DNA of 64,000 nt from Halichondria panicea (GCF_963675165.1 NC_087386.1:1881669-1945668); one strand, 5' to 3'. Numbered from the stretch's first letter, positions 37,101 to 51,570 are shown. Made by a program: numbers and translations. Notes: generated by a model not told the origin, from the letters alone.

Positions 37101-37485
37101 TGATTTTGGCATGAGTCGTAATCTGTACGAGTCAGTTTACTATCGATTGCGAGGGCGAGCCGTACTTCCTATTCGTTGGATGGCTATGGAAGGCTTTTAT
37201 GGGAGATTCTCTGAGAAGACAGACGTCTGGTCATTTGGTATCACACTGTGGGAGATATTCACTCTGGGAAGATTCCTCCCTTACGAGGAACTGGACGATC
37301 AGCAAGTTATTGATGAAGCAATTAAAAACAAGCAACGTAAACTACTACCAAAGCCCGAGGCATGCCCTGAGGATGTTTACCAACGTGTGATGCTTAAATG
37401 CTGGGAGTACAAACTGGAAGATAGAGCTGATTTCGCAGAGCTCAACAACTGTCTAGAAAAGATTCACAAGCACTTAGAAATATAA
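34149..37485 (+). CDS. RTK2: DDR-like receptor tyrosine kinase (subtype A, intact)
   Basis: Join 34149..34224, 34283..35182, 35233..35607, 35735..37485, 1033 residues. The domain order is as in RTK1, with the fuller signal peptide start MISLHLFLTALL. The ectodomain begins LPTLYRGLWLDGDPITYNDV and ends SEIRFC. The exon 3 donor is unusual: the gtgagt seen in other units is lost and the only phase-preserving choice is ACAACTG|gttgca, so this junction is the weakest part of the model. The juxtamembrane motifs are NPIY, NPLY, NPIY, NPLY, EPIY and EPVYDIP, and an Asn-to-Arg change gives YMENRDLYQ in the hinge. The kinase motifs [16 protein letters not shown] and DFG are complete. Confidence 0.88.
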
Positions 37486-37749
37486 TGCAGGCAGCTTTTT
37501 TTTAGAATATGACTGGCATGGCTTATTAACAATAATAATTATTGTAATGATCATTAATGAAAAAAGACTTAGACTGAGTTTACTGTCGCTATTGTCAGTT
37601 TCTATATTACACCATAAATTGATCATGAAGAGTTCAATCTATGATTACACCGACAACTCTGGTCAAATGTTATTAGTCAAGAATACTGCCAGTTTACATA
37701 GTCTGAGATGATCTCTTGTCTGCAAAAATTAGCTACACAATCATGAATC

Positions 37750-40700
37750 ATGATTGACATGATTTCCCTGCATCTATTTCTAACTGCTCTGCTCACCAGT
37801 GGCTATTGTGATGCTCTCACTTGTAATCAAACAGGTGAGCTTATAATTATAGGCAGACATTTGAAATTTTATTTTCATATTGTATTCCACCAATTAGTCC
37901 TTCCTACACTGTATCGAGGTCTGTGGTTTGATGGTGATCTAATTACATACAACGATGTTCTGATCACCTATCCATCAAATTGTACGCAGCCAAACATTCT
38001 TAATAGATTCAGTGACTGTGATTACAGTGTTGTACTGGGTGACGGAGCAATCATCCCATCTCCTCCTGATCTCAATAGCGCAAGTTATTTCACACATTTC
38101 ATTGCTTGGAACAGAGACTCATTGAAAAGTTTTATTGACTTTGACCTCACTACAGCAACGGCTGGGATTACTGCTATAGAACTCAGTTTCTTGAACAGTC
38201 CTGCCAGTGGAATCAGTTTGCCAGAACCTAGACTATCTGTAGTTGAATATGCCCAAAGCCTGAGAGATCGAAGTGAAACAAATATTACAACCTGGATACT
38301 TAACAATCAAGATCTGGCTCAGACAGACAACCAAATCAGAACTATTAGCATTCGGCCACTCACACCACTTAGTGCTGCGAACCTCAGAATTAGGTTCCAA
38401 TTCATAGTGTTTCATGATTTTGATTGGATTTTTCTGAGTGAAATACGATTTTGCACACAGCCTCAACCTCCTTTACTTAATAACTCTGTTATCCTTCAAA
38501 CACCATCATCAATTGTTGTTCAGCCAAGTGCAGACGGCCTGAGAAAAGGATCAACAGAGTTAGTGTGCACTATTCCGGGTGAAGGATCATATGTATGGCA
38601 GTGGAAGAGAGACAATAGTATCATGATTCTAGAAAATAATGGGGATTACAGAATCACCATTGAAGACGGAAGCAGAACAACTAAGTTGATTATTAACAAT
38701 CTGGACTTTAGTGATGCTGCTAATTATGAATGCATAGCAACAACAACACACGATGTGGATTTAATGAACTCAACAGTGTATTTAGTGGAATTTCCAGGTA
38801 CCTAAATATTGTCTTAGAATTATTTGTTATAGTACTTCTATTCTAGAGCGTGTAATTACTGCACCTGATGTCAGTGGATATCTACAGTCTGGAGAGGTTA
38901 CCCTGACCTGTGAGCTCCATGGTTACCAGTCATCACTCTCTCTTCCTGTGTGGCTAAACACAAATGGTAGTGAAACAAATGACTCTGCCAAATACACTGT
39001 GTCCGCGTGTGAAGGAAACAACACCATAATTCTACAGAATGGCACTGTCGTCCCTAGTATCATTTTCAACATATCAATTCACAACCTTTCATCAGCTGAT
39101 GGAGGGAACTACACGTGTCGTGGTGTCAGAGGAGAGAGTGTCACTCAACTCACAATAGTAGAAGGGACTGATCCAAATAAAATATTACCCCAAACATGCA
39201 CCTCTACGTCTATAGAGGGTGAGTAAACTGTGATTGAGTTTACTTTCATTTTGCACCTAAGCCTATATACCTATTATCAGTAAACAATTATAACTTGTTG
39301 ATTGCCATTTGGTTTCAATACTTGTAATTGACAGTTGTAAACATGATCGTTTTTACAGTAAATATCACCCCCACTCTACCCCCTGGTAACGAAACTACCA
39401 CTCGTGTCCCTGTAACGGACGACACCATTGTCATCATAGCAGCTGCAGTCGTGACTGTTTTTATAATACTCACAGCAGTTGGTATTCTTGCAACAGCTTT
39501 GGTGTTTATTAAAATGTATCGCAGTAAGACTCTAGCCATTTCGACATACAATGAGAACAATTACATAGAAGTTGAACTCACGCCTAATTTAACAAAAAAT
39601 GTAACCGACATTCAGAACTCCCCTATGGCACGAGACAGCGTTATCCCTACAATACCTTCCCAGGATTTGGCTGAGACAGATTTTCAACAAATGGGATTTG
39701 ATCGTGAAGAGCTAGAGTACGAAAATGGAGAGTTGTACAGACAGCCGGGAAGAATGCAACTAAAGAGGAGATCAACAAATTCAACTGAGCCAAAATTGAC
39801 GAAAGTCATTACAGTTGATTTTGAGGAAGCGCTTGATTCCAATCCAATATATGATACTGCATCTATTTTAGGTGATGGTTTTATGGAGGAAAATCCACTG
39901 TATGATAATCAAGAAACCTGTGGGGCAGAGGGCATACTCAGTGGAGAAAAATCATTGCTTGAACCAAATCCGATGCACGAGTCTGCACAGAGTCTTATGA
40001 AGGAGAATCCATTGTACGGTAGGCGGAGCTGCAGTACTGACAGCGAACTCAGTGGAGAATCAATTTACAATGAGGCTTTTAATCCAGCTATGTTGTCATG
40101 CAAAGGAGATCAATTTTACTATGAAGAAATAAATCCAAGTAACTTTGAACCAAGTCAGCTAGATGGCGGTGACACGAATTTGCTTCCATTTGAACCAGTG
40201 TACGACATACCTTCGCTGGTGGTGGCATCCGCAAAGCCCTTGCTAATTGAAACTGAAAACATTTGTGAAGAGAGGGTTCTTGGAATCGGGCAGTTTGGGG
40301 AAGTTATTTTAGCGGAAACTGTGGGTTTGAGTGAGAAAGACCTGAAGCTTGGTAGCAGCACTGACAAGAATGCACGGATCCTAGTGGCAGTGAAGAAGCT
40401 GAAAGATCAGGCCGACAACTCCATGAAGGAATCATTTGAGAAAGAGATCAAGTTCATGTCCGGGCTCTCCGATGAGAACATTGTTCGTTTGTTGGCTGTG
40501 TGTGATAAGGAGCCAAAGTTCATTGTGATTGAGTACATGGGAAACGGAGATCTTTATCAGTTCTTAAAACGACACCAGCTGGATACTGCCGAATTGCTGG
40601 AAAACATATTGACAGTTTCGAATCTCCTGTACATTAGTGTTCAGATAGCCAGTGGAATGCGATATCTTGCTTCTCTTAAATACGTGCACAGAGATTTGGC

Positions 40701-41130
40701 CTCTAGAAACTGCCTTGTGGGCAACAATTTGACAGTGAAAATTTCTGATTTTGGTATGAGTCGTAATCTCTACGAGTCAGTTTACTATCGATTACAAGGG
40801 CGAGCCATACTTCCAATTCGTTGGATGGCAATGGAAAGTTTCTATGGGAGATTCTCTGAGAAGACAGACGTCTGGTCATTTGGTATCACACTGTGGGAGA
40901 TATTCACTCTGGGAAGATTCCTCCCTTACGAGGAACTGGACGATCAGCAAGTTGTTGATGAAGCAATTAGAAACAAGCAACGTAAACTACTACCAATGCC
41001 CGAGGCATGCCCTGAGGATGTCTACCAACGTGTGATGCTGAGATGCTGGGAGTACAAACTGGAAGATAGAGCTGATTTCGCAGAGCTCAACAACTGTCTA
41101 GAAGAGATTCACAAGCACTTCGAAATATAA
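37750..41130 (+). CDS. RTK3: DDR-like receptor tyrosine kinase (subtype B, intact)
   Basis: Join 37750..37834, 37898..38797, 38847..39218, 39359..41130, 1042 residues. The start MIDMISLHLF is three residues longer than RTK2 and is shared with RTK5. Subtype B is defined by the stalk encoded after exon 3 (VNITPTLPPGNETTTRVP instead of the A-type PLSVNNTTT), a different membrane helix (VVTVFIILTAVGILATALVF) and an insertion GRMQLKRRSTNS. The third NPxY is altered to NPMHES. The remaining tyrosine motifs are NPIY, NPLY, NPLYGR, SIYNEAF and EPVYDIP. The kinase has all catalytic motifs; its activation segment reads [19 protein letters not shown]. Confidence 0.92.
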
Positions 41131-41341
41131 TACAGACAGCTTTTTTTTTAGAATAAATTATGACTGATTGATTTTATTGTAATGATCATTAGTGAAAAAA
41201 GTCTTAGACTGAGTTTACTGTCGCAATGGAAACTATTGTACACCATGTCAACTATGGTCAAATTTTATTGCTTCAAGAAAACTGCCAGTTTCATACATAG
41301 TTTGAGATGATCTCTTGTCTGCAAAAATTAGCTACACAATC

Positions 41342-44300
41342 ATGATTTCACTGCATCTATTTCTAACTGCTCTGCTCATCAGTGGCTATTGTGATGCTCT
41401 CACTTGTAATCAAAGAGGTACGTAAGCTTAGGCAGACATTTTAAAACTTATTTGTTCATGTTGTATTTCGATTAGTCTTTCCTGTCTGTGGTTTGAAGGT
41501 GGTCCAATTAAATACAACGATGTTCTGATCACCTATCCATCAAATTGTACGCATAACATTCTTAATAGACTCTCTGCCTGTGATTACAGTGTTGTACTGG
41601 GTGACGGTGCAATCATTCCATCTCCTCCTGATCTCAATAGTTCACACATTTCATTGCTTGGAACAGAGACTCATTGAATAGTTTTATTGACTTTGACCTC
41701 ACTACAGCAACGGGCTGGGATTTTACTGCTATAGAACTCAGTTTCTTGAACAGTCCTGCTAGTGGAATAAGTTTGCCAGAACCTAGACTATCTGTAGTTG
41801 AATAGAAACGTGGCCTTAGTGTTCGAAATGATTTAAAACCTGGATATTTGATAATCAAGATCTGGCTCAGACAGACAGTCAAATCAGAACTATTAGCATT
41901 CAGCCACTCACACCACTTAGTGCTGTGAACCTCAGAATTATGTTCCAATTCACAGCGTTTCGTGATTTTGATTGGGTCTTTCTGAGTGAAATACGATTTT
42001 GCACACAGCCTAAACCTCCTTTTCAACTTAAGGTTATAACATCATCATCAATTATTGTTCAGCCAAGTGCAGATGACCTGAGAAGAGGATCAACAGAGTT
42101 AGTGTGCACTGTTTCCAGTGAAGGATCGTACACATGGCAGTGGGAGCGAGGCAACGCTATCATAATAGAAAATAAAGGCGACTACACGATCACCATTGGA
42201 GACGGAAGCAGAACAACTAAGTTGACGATTAACAATCTGGACTTTAGTGATGCTGATAATTATGAATGCATAACAACAACACACGATGTGGATTTAATGA
42301 ACTCAACAGTGTATTTAGTGGAGTTCTCAGGTACCTAAATATAGCTGTGTTATACTGTTTAATTCTTCCATACTATATAGAGCATGTCATTACTACACCT
42401 GATGTCAGTGAATATCTACAGACTGGAGAGGTTACCCTGACCTGTGAGCTCCATGGTTACCAGTTATCACTCTCTTCTCCTGTGTGGCTAAGCACAAATG
42501 GCAGTGAAACAAATGACTCTACCAAATACACTGTGTCTGTGTTGTGTGAAGGAAACAACACCATAATTCTACAAAATGGCACTGTCGTTCCTAGTATTAT
42601 TCTGAGCATCACAATTCACAACCTTTCATTAGCTGATGGAGGGAACTACACGTGTCATGGTGTCAGAGGAGAGAGTGTCACTCAACTCATAATATTAGAA
42701 GGGACCTTGTTTCCAAGTACGAGTACCTTGTTATCCCAAACATGCATTCCTACAACTGGTTGCATGAGAAAACAGTGACTGAGTTTATGTATTGATATGA
42801 TTGTGCATAGTATTGTTGTTTCGTTCCTATAATGAAATGCATCAGCCATTTATCATTCTACATTCCTTATACAGCCATAACACTACTCCATTGTCTGTCA
42901 ACAATACTACCACTCCATTTCCGGTGGATATTACTAGTACCGTCACCATAGCAGCTGCAGTAATCATCCTTATTATAATACTCACAGCAGTGGGGGTTAT
43001 CGCAACAACTTTGTTGCTTGTTAAAATGTATCGCAGCAAGACTCTAACCAGCTCAATAAAAAAAGAGAACAATTACATAGAAATTGAGCTCAAGTCTGAT
43101 TTGACAGATTTTTCTTCAGGGAATCACAATTGGCACCCTATGGTACAAAACAATTTGATTCCTCCAATACCTCCCCATTATTTTGACGAGACCGATTTTC
43201 AGCAGTTAGGATTCGAGCATGAAGAGTTAGACTATGAAGATGGAGAGTTGTACAGACAGTCAAGAAGAAGATCAACTGAGCCAACATTGACGAAATTAAT
43301 CGCAGTGGATTTTGAGGATGCACTTGTTTCCAATCCAATATATAATACTACATCTAGAGATTTCATGGAGGAAATCCACTGTATGATGATCGAGAAACCT
43401 GTGGGGCAGAGGGCATACTCAGTGGAGAAAAATCATTGCTTGAACCAGATCCGTTATACATGTCTGCATAAAATCTCGCCAGCTTTATGGAGAAGAATCC
43501 ATTGTACGATAGGCGGAGCTGCAGTACCGACAGCAAACTCAGTGGAGAAGAACCCATTTACAATGAGGCTCTTAATCCAGCTATGTTGTCATGCAAAGGA
43601 GATCAATTTTATCATGAAGAACTAAATCCAATGAACTTCAAACAAAATCAGCAAGATGGTAATGATGCTGATTTGTTTCCATTTAAACTAGTGTATGACA
43701 TACCTTCGCTGGTGGTGGCATCCGCAAAGCTCTTACTAATTGAAACTGAAAACATTTGTAAAGAGAGGGTTCTCGGAATCGAGCAATTTGGAGACGTTGT
43801 GTTAGCGGAAACTATGGGTTTGAGTGAGAAAGACCTGAAGCTTGGTAGCAGCACTGACAAGAATGCACGGATCCTAGTGGCAGTGAAGAAGCTGAAAGAT
43901 CAGGCCGACAACTCCATGAAGGAATCGTTTGAGAAAGAGATAAAGTTCATGTCCGGGCTCTCCGATGAGAACATTGTTCGTTTGTTGGCTGTGTGTGATA
44001 AGGAGCCAAAGTTCATTGTGATCGAGTACATGGGAAACGGAGATCTTTATCAGTTCTTAAATCAACACCAGCTGGACACTTTAGCTGAATTGCTGGAAAA
44101 AAGGATTAACAGTTTCGAATCTCCTGTACATTAGTGTTCAGATAACCAGTGGAATGTGATATCTTGCTTCTCTTAAATACGTGCACAGAGATTTGGCATC
44201 TAGAAACTGCCTTGTGGGCAAGAATTTGACAGTGAAAATTTTTGATTTTGGCATGAGTCGTAATCTGTGCGAGTCAGTTTACTATCGATTGCGAGGACGA

Positions 44301-44620
44301 GCCGTACTTCCTATTCGTTGGATGGCTATGGAAAGTTTCTATGGGAGATTATCTGAGAAGACAGACGTCTGGTCATTTGGTATCACACTGTGGGAGATAT
44401 TCACTCTGGGAAGATTCCTCCCTTACGAGGAACTGGACGATCAGCAAGTTATTGATGAAGCAATTTACAACGTAAACTACTACTAAAGCCTGAAGCATGC
44501 CCTGAGGATGTCTACCAACGTGTGATGCTGAGATGCTGGGAGTACAAACTGAAAGAGAGAGCTGTTTCACAGAGCTCCACAAAGTTCTAGAAGAAATTCA
44601 CAAGCACTCAGAAATAATAT
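41342..44620. pseudogene. RTK4: broken DDR-like receptor tyrosine kinase (+ strand, subtype A)
   Basis: All parts are recognisable in order on the + strand: exon 1 41342-41417, degraded exon 2 to 42336, exon 3 from about 42382, exon 4 from about 42875. Lesions include a 13-base loss at the start of exon 2 (near 41483), an in-frame TAG at 41803-41805, a one-base loss in the juxtamembrane region near 43374, a TAA in the third tyrosine motif near 43469 and a frame change in the kinase near 44100. The end is altered near 44465. The nucleotide loop reads GIEQFGDV, losing a key Gly. Ig1 and Ig2 remain open. The spread of damage indicates an older loss than in RTK7. Confidence 0.9.
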
Positions 44621-44824
44621 TATAATGCAACAGTAGAAAATGATTTTCTTACTGGTAATGATCATTAATGAAAAAAGACTTAGATTAACTCCTGAGTTAC
44701 TAGCTATTGTAGTTTCATAATAACAACTCTGGTCAAATGTTATTGCTTCAAGAATACTGCCAGTTTCTACATAGTCCGAGATGATCTCTTGTCTGCAGAA
44801 TTAGCTACCTCTACACATGCAATC

Positions 44825-47800
44825 ATGATTGACATGATTTCACTGCATCTATTTCTAACTGCTCTGCTCATCAGTGGCTATTGTGATGCTCTCACTTGTA
44901 ATCAAACAGGTGAGCTTAAAGCAGACATTTGAAGATATATTTTTATATTGTATTTCAACCGATTAGCCCTTCCTACACTGTATCGCGGTCTGTGGTTAGA
45001 TGGTGGTCCAATTACATACAACGATGTTCCGATCACCTATCCATCAAATTGTACACTGCCAAATATTCTTGCTAGATATATTGCCTGTGATTACGGTGTT
45101 GTACTGGGTGACAGAGCAATCATTCCATCTCCTCCTGATCTCAATAGTGCAAGTTATTTCACCTACTTCATTACTTGGAACAGAGACTCATTGAATAGTT
45201 TTATTGACTTTGACCTCACTACAGCAACGGCTGGGATTACTGCTGTAGAACTCAGTTTCTTGAACAGTCCTGCCAACAGAATCAGTTTGCCAGAACCTAG
45301 ACTATCTGTTATTGAATATAATCCAGGCTTTAGAGATCAAACAGAAACAAATATCACAACCTGGATACTTGACAATCAAGATCTGACTCAGGCAGACCAC
45401 CAAATCAGAACTATTAGCATTCGGCCACTCACACCATTTAGTGCTGCGAACCTCAGAATTAGGTTCCAATTTACAGCGTTTCGTGATTTTGATTGGGTCT
45501 TTCTGAGTGAAATACAATTTTGCACACAGTTTCAACCTCCTTTTCAACTTCAGGCTCTAATCTTTCAAACACCATCATCAATTGTTGTTCAGCCAAGTGC
45601 AGACGACCTGAGAAAAGGATCAACAGAGTTAGTGTGCACTGTTTCCAGTGAAGGATCGTACACATGGCAGTGGAATAACACTTTTTTAGAAAATAAAGGC
45701 GACTACAGAATCACCATTGGAGACGGAAGCAGAACTACTAAGTTGACGATTAACAATCTGGACTTTAGTGATGCTGCTAATTATGAATGCATAGCAACAA
45801 CACACGATGTGGATTTAATGAACTCAACAGTGTATTTAGTGGAGTTTCCAGGTACCTATATAGATCTACTTACATAATATACTTATTGCACTACAAATTA
45901 TTGCTGTTTCATTCTAGAGAGTGTCATTACTGCACCTGCTGTCAGTGGATATCTACAGACTGGAGAGGTTACCCTGACCTGTGAGCTCCATGGTTACCAG
46001 TCATCACTCTCTCCTCCTGTGTGGCTAAACACAAATGGCAGTGAAATAAATACCACTACCAAATACACTGTGTCTGTGTGTGAAGGAAACAACACCATAA
46101 TTCTACAGAATGGCACTGTCTTCCCTAGTATCATTTTCAACATCACAATTCACAACCTTTCGTCAGCCGATGAAGGGAACTACACGTGTCGTGGTGTCAG
46201 AGAAGAGAGTGTCACTCAACTCACAATATTAGAAGGAACTGATCCAAACATGTTACCCCAAACATGCATCTCTACGTCTATAGAGGGTGAGTAAACTGTG
46301 ATTGAGTTTACTTTCATTATGCACCTATATGCCTATTATCAATAAACAATTGTAACTTGTTGATTGCCATTTGGTTTCAATACTTGTACTAATTATATAT
46401 AATACTAGTAATTGACAGGTGTAAACATGATTGTTTTTACAGTAAATATCACCCCCACTCCACCCCCTGGCAACGAAACTACCACTCGTGTCCCTGTATT
46501 AGACGAAAACATTGTCATCATAGCAGCTGCAGTCGTGACTGTTTTTATAATACTGACAGCAGTTGGTATTCTTGTAACAGCTTTGGTGTTTATCAAAATG
46601 TATCGCAGTAAGACTCTAGCCATTTCGACACACAATGAGAACAATTACATAGAAGTTGAACTCACGCCTAATTTAACAGAAAACGTAACCGACATTCAGA
46701 ACTCCCCTATGGCACGAGACAGCGTCATCCCTACAATACCTTCCCAGGATTTGGCTGAGACAGATTTTCAACAAATGGGATTAGATCGTGAAGAGCTAGA
46801 GTACGAAAATGGAGAGTTGTACAGACAGCCGGGAAGAATGCAACTAAAGAGGAGATCAACAAATTCAACTGAGCCTAAATTGACGAAAGTTATTACAGTT
46901 GATTTTAAGGATGCGCTTGATTCTAATCCAATATATGATACTGCATCTATTTTAGGTGATGGTTTTATGGAGGAAAATCCACTGTATGATGTTCAAGAAA
47001 CCTGCGGGGCAGAGGGCATACTCAGTGGAGAAAAATCTTTGCTTGAACCAAATCCGATGCATGAGTCTGCACAGAGTCTTATGAAGGAGAATCCATTGTA
47101 TGGTAGGCGGAGCTGCAGTACAGATAGCGAACTCAGTGGAGAACCAATTTACAATGAGGCTTTTAATCCAGCTATGTTGTCATGCAAAGAAAATCATTTT
47201 TACTATGAAGAAATAAATCCAAGTAACTTTGAACCAAGTCAGCAAGATGGCGGTGACACGAATTTGCTTCCATTTGAACCAGTGTACGACATACCTTCGC
47301 TGGTGGTGGCATCCGCAAAGCCCTTGCTAATTGAAACTGAAAACATTTGTGAAGAGAGGGTTCTTGGAATCGGGCAGTTTGGGGAAGTTATTTTAGCGGA
47401 AACTGTGGGTTTGAGTGAGAAAGACCTGAAGCTTGGTAGCAGCACTGACAAGAATGCACGGATCCTAGTGGCAGTGAAGAAGCTGAAAGATCAGGCCGAC
47501 AAATCCATGAAGGAATCGTTTGAGAAAGAGATAAAGTTCATGTCCGGACTCTCCGATGAGAACATTGTTCGTTTGTTGGCTGTGTGTGATAAGGAGCCAA
47601 AGTTCATTGTGATCGAGTACATGGGAAACGGAGATCTTTATCAGTTCTTAAAACGACACCAGCTGGATACTGCCGAATTGCTGGAAAACAGATTGACAGT
47701 TTCGAATCTCCTGTACATTAGTGTTCAGATAGCCAGTGGAATGCGATATCTTGCTTCTCTTAAATACGTGCACAGAGATTTGGCCTCTAGAAACTGCCTT

Positions 47801-48214
47801 GTGGACAACAATTTGACAGTGAAAATTTCTGATTTTGGCATGAGTCGCAATCTCTACGAGTCAGTTTACTATCGATTGCGAGGACGAGCCGTACTTCCAA
47901 TTCGTTGGATGGCAATGGAAAGTTTCTATGGGAGATTCTCTGAGAAGACAGACGTCTGGTCATTTGGTATCACACTGTGGGAGATATTCACTCTGGGAAG
48001 ATTCCTCCCTTACGAGGAACTGGACGATCAGCAAGTTGTTGATGAAGCAATTAGAAATAAGCAACGTAAACTACTACCGAAGCCCGAGGCATGCCCTGAG
48101 GATGTCTACCAACGTGTGATGCTTAAATGCTGGGAGTACAAACTGAAAGATAGAGCTGATTTCGCAGAGCTCAACAACTGTCTAAAAGAGATTCACAAAC
48201 ACTTTGAAATATAA
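44825..48214 (+). CDS. RTK5: DDR-like receptor tyrosine kinase (subtype B, intact)
   Basis: Join 44825..44909, 44967..45851, 45918..46286, 46443..48214, 1036 residues, all phases consistent. It is nearest to RTK3 in the cytoplasmic half. Ig1 is shortened by a few residues (WQWNNTFLENKGDY), removing the KRDN segment present in the other units. The stalk reads TPTPPPGNETTTRVPVLDEN. Tyrosine motifs are NPIY, NPLYDV, the altered NPMH, NPLYGR, EPIYNEAF and EPVYDIP. Kinase motifs [25 protein letters not shown] and DFGMSRN are complete. A Gly-to-Asp change follows the catalytic loop (VDNN where others have VGKN or VGNN). Confidence 0.92.
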
Positions 48215-48436
48215 TACAGACAGCTTTTTTTTTAGAATATGACTGGCATGGCTTATTGACAATAATAATTTTATTGTAATGATCATTAATGAAAAAAGAC
48301 TTAGACTGAGTTCACTGTCGCAATGGAAACTTTCTATATTACCATGTCAACTATGGTCTAGATCTACTTCAAGAATACTGCCAGTTTACATATAGTCTGA
48401 GATGATCTCTTGTCTGCAAAAATTAGCTACACAATC

Positions 48437-51400
48437 ATGATTTCACTGCATCTATTTCTAACTGCTCTGCTCATCAGTGGCTATTGTGATGCTCTCACTT
48501 GTAATCAAACAGGTAAACTTAGGCAGACGTTTTAAAACTTATGTTGTATTTCAACCGATTAGCCTTTCCTACACTGTATCGTGGTCTGTGGTTGGATGGT
48601 GATCCAATTAAATACAACGATGTTCTGATCACCTATCCATCAAATTGTACATAGCCAAACATTCTTGAAAGGTTCACTGTCTGTGATTACAGTGTTGTAC
48701 TGGGTGACGGAGCAATCATTCCATCTCCTCCTGATCTCAATAGTGCAAGTTATTTCACACATTTCATTGCTTGGAACAGAGACTCATTGAATAGTTTTGT
48801 TGACTTTGACCTCACTACAGCAACGGCTGGGATTACTGCTATAGAACTCAGTTTCTTGAACAGTCCTCCCAGTGGAATAAGTTTGCCAGAACCTAAACTA
48901 TCTGTAGTTGAATATAAACGTGGCCTTAGTGTTCGAAACGAAAAAAAATTTAAAACCTGGATATTTGATAATCAAGATCTGGCTCAGACAGACAACCAAA
49001 TCAGAACTATTAGCATTCGGCCATTCCCACCACTTAGTGCTGCGAACCTCAGAATTAGGTTTCACTTCACAGTCTTTCATGATTTTGATTGGGTCTTTCT
49101 GAGTGAAATACGGTTTTGCACACAGTCTCTACCACCTTTTCAACTTAAGGTTATAACACCATCATCAATTATTATTCAGCCAAGTGCAGATGACCTGAGA
49201 AGAGGATCAACAGAGTTAGTGTGTACTGTTTCCAGTGAAGGATCGTACATATGGCAATGGGAGCGAGGCAACGCTATCATAATAGAAAATAAAAGCGACT
49301 ACACAATCACCATTGGAGACGGAAGCAGAACAACTAAGTTGAGGATTAACAATCTGGACTTTAGTGATGCTGACAATTATGAATGCATAACAACAACACA
49401 CGATGTGGATTTAATGAACTCAACAGTTTATTTAGTCGAGTTCCCAGGAACGTAAATATTAATTGTGTTATATACTGTTTTATTCTTCCATACTATATAT
49501 AGAACATGTCATTACTACACCTTATGTCAGTGGATATCTACAGACTGGAGAGGTTACCCTGACCTGTGAGCTCCATGGTTACCAGTCATCACTCCTGTGT
49601 GGCTAAACACAAATGGCAGTGAAACAAATGACTCTGCCAAATACACTGTGTCTGTGTGTGAAGGAAACAACACCATAATTCTACAGAATGGCACTGTCGT
49701 CCCTAGTATTATTCTGAGCATCACAATTCACAACCTTTCATCAGCTGATGAAAGGAACTACACGTGTCGTGGTGTAAGAGGAGAGAGTGTCACTCAACTC
49801 ACAATATTAGAAGGGACCTCGCCTCCAAGTATGAGTACTTTGTTATCCCAAACATACATTCCTACACCTGCATGGTTGCATGAAAAAACAGTGACTGAGT
49901 TTATGTTTCAATATGAGTGTGCCTATAGAACATTGTGTATTGTTGTTTCGTTCCTATAATGAAATGCATCAGCGATTTATCATTCTACATTCCTTATACA
50001 GCCATAACCACCACTCCATTGTCTGTCAACAATATTACCACTCCATTTCCGAATATTACTAGTACCACCATAGCAGCTGCAGTAATCATCGTTATTATAG
50101 TGCTCACAGCAGTGGGGGTTATCGCAACAACTTTGTTGCTTGTTAAAATGTATCGCAGCAAGACTCTAACCAGCTCAACGATAACAATTACATAGAAATT
50201 GAGCTCAAGTCTGATTTGACTGATCTTTCTGCAGGGAATCGCAATTGGCACCCTATGGTACAAAATAATTTGATTCCTCCAATACCTCCCCAGTATTTTG
50301 ACGAGACCGATTTTCAGCAGTTAGGATTCGAGCATGAAGAGTTAGACTATGAAGATGGAGAGTTGTACAGACAGTCAAGAAGGAGATCAACTGAGCCAAC
50401 ATTGACAAAATTAATCGCAGTGGATTTTGAGGATGCACTTGATTCCAATCCAATATATGATACTACATCTAGAGGTTTCATGGAGGAAAATCCACTGTAT
50501 GAGGATCGAGAAACCTGTGGGGCAGAGGGCATACTCAGTGGAGAAAAATCATTGCTTGAACCAAATCCGATATACGAGTCTGCACAAAATCTCGCCAGGT
50601 TTATGGAGGAGAATCCATTGTACGATAGGCGGAGCTGCAGTATCGACAGCGAACTCAGTGGAGAAGAACCCATTTACAATGAGGCTCTTAATCCAGCTAT
50701 GTTTTCATGGAAAGGAGATCAATTTTATCATGAAGAACTAAATCCAATGAACTTCAAACAAAATCAGCAAGATAGTAATGATGCTGATTTGCTTCCATTT
50801 GAACCAGTGTATGACATACCTTCGCTGGTGGTGGCATCCGCAAAGCCGTTGCTAATTGAAACTGAAAACATTTGTGAAGAGAGGGTTCTCGGAATCGGGC
50901 AATTTGGAGAAGTTGTGTTAGCGGAAACTTTGGGTTTGAGTGAGAAAGACCTGAAGCTTGGTAGCAGCACTGACAAGAATGCACGGATCCTAGTAGCAGT
51001 GAAGAAGCTGAAAGATCAGGCCGATAACTCCATGAAGGAATCGTTTGAGAAAGAGATCAAGTTCATGTCCGGCCTCTCCGATGAGAACACTGTTAGACTG
51101 TTGGCTGTGTGTGATAAGGAGCCAAAGTTCATTGTGATCGAGTAAATGGAAAACGGAGATCTTTATCAGTTCTTAAATCGACACCAGCTGGACACTTTAT
51201 CTGCCGAATTGCTGGAAAATAGAATAACAGTTTTGAATCTCCTGTACATTAGTGTTCAGATAGCCAGTGGAATGCGATATCTTGCTTCTCTTAAATACGT
51301 GCACAGAGATTTGGCCTCTAGGAATTGCCTTGTGGGAAAGAATTTGACAGTGAAAATTTCTGATTTTGGCATGAGTCGTAATTTGTACGAGTCAGTTTAC

Positions 51401-51570
51401 TATCGATTGCGAGGACGAGCCGTACTTCCTATTCGTTGGATGGCTATGGAAGGCTTTTATGGGAGATTCTCTGAGAAGACAGACGTCTGGTCATTTGGTA
51501 TCACACTGTGGGAGATATTCACTCTGGGAAGATTCCTCCCTTACGAGGAACTGGACGATCAGCAAGCTTA
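48437..51570. pseudogene. RTK6: broken and 3'-truncated DDR-like receptor tyrosine kinase (+ strand, subtype A)
   Basis: Exon 1 (48437-48512) is normal. Exon 2 carries TAG at 48652-48654, where relatives have a sense codon after NCT. Its donor is changed from gtacgt to gaacgt near 49450. A short deletion in exon 3 near 49590 and another in the juxtamembrane region near 50180 shift the frame. TAA interrupts the kinase at 51143-51145 (IVIE then stop). The gene ends abruptly after ELDDQQA near 51570, where it joins sequence normally found upstream of the next unit, so the kinase tail and the 3' flank are gone. Otherwise the kinase is very close to RTK2, which suggests recent duplication or conversion. 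Confidence 0.92.

Noticed and set aside
37199-37390. 63-residue plus-strand frame starting MGDSLRRQTSG in several RTK units
   Set aside because: An out-of-frame reading of the kinase C-lobe, identical in each copy because the kinase is duplicated.
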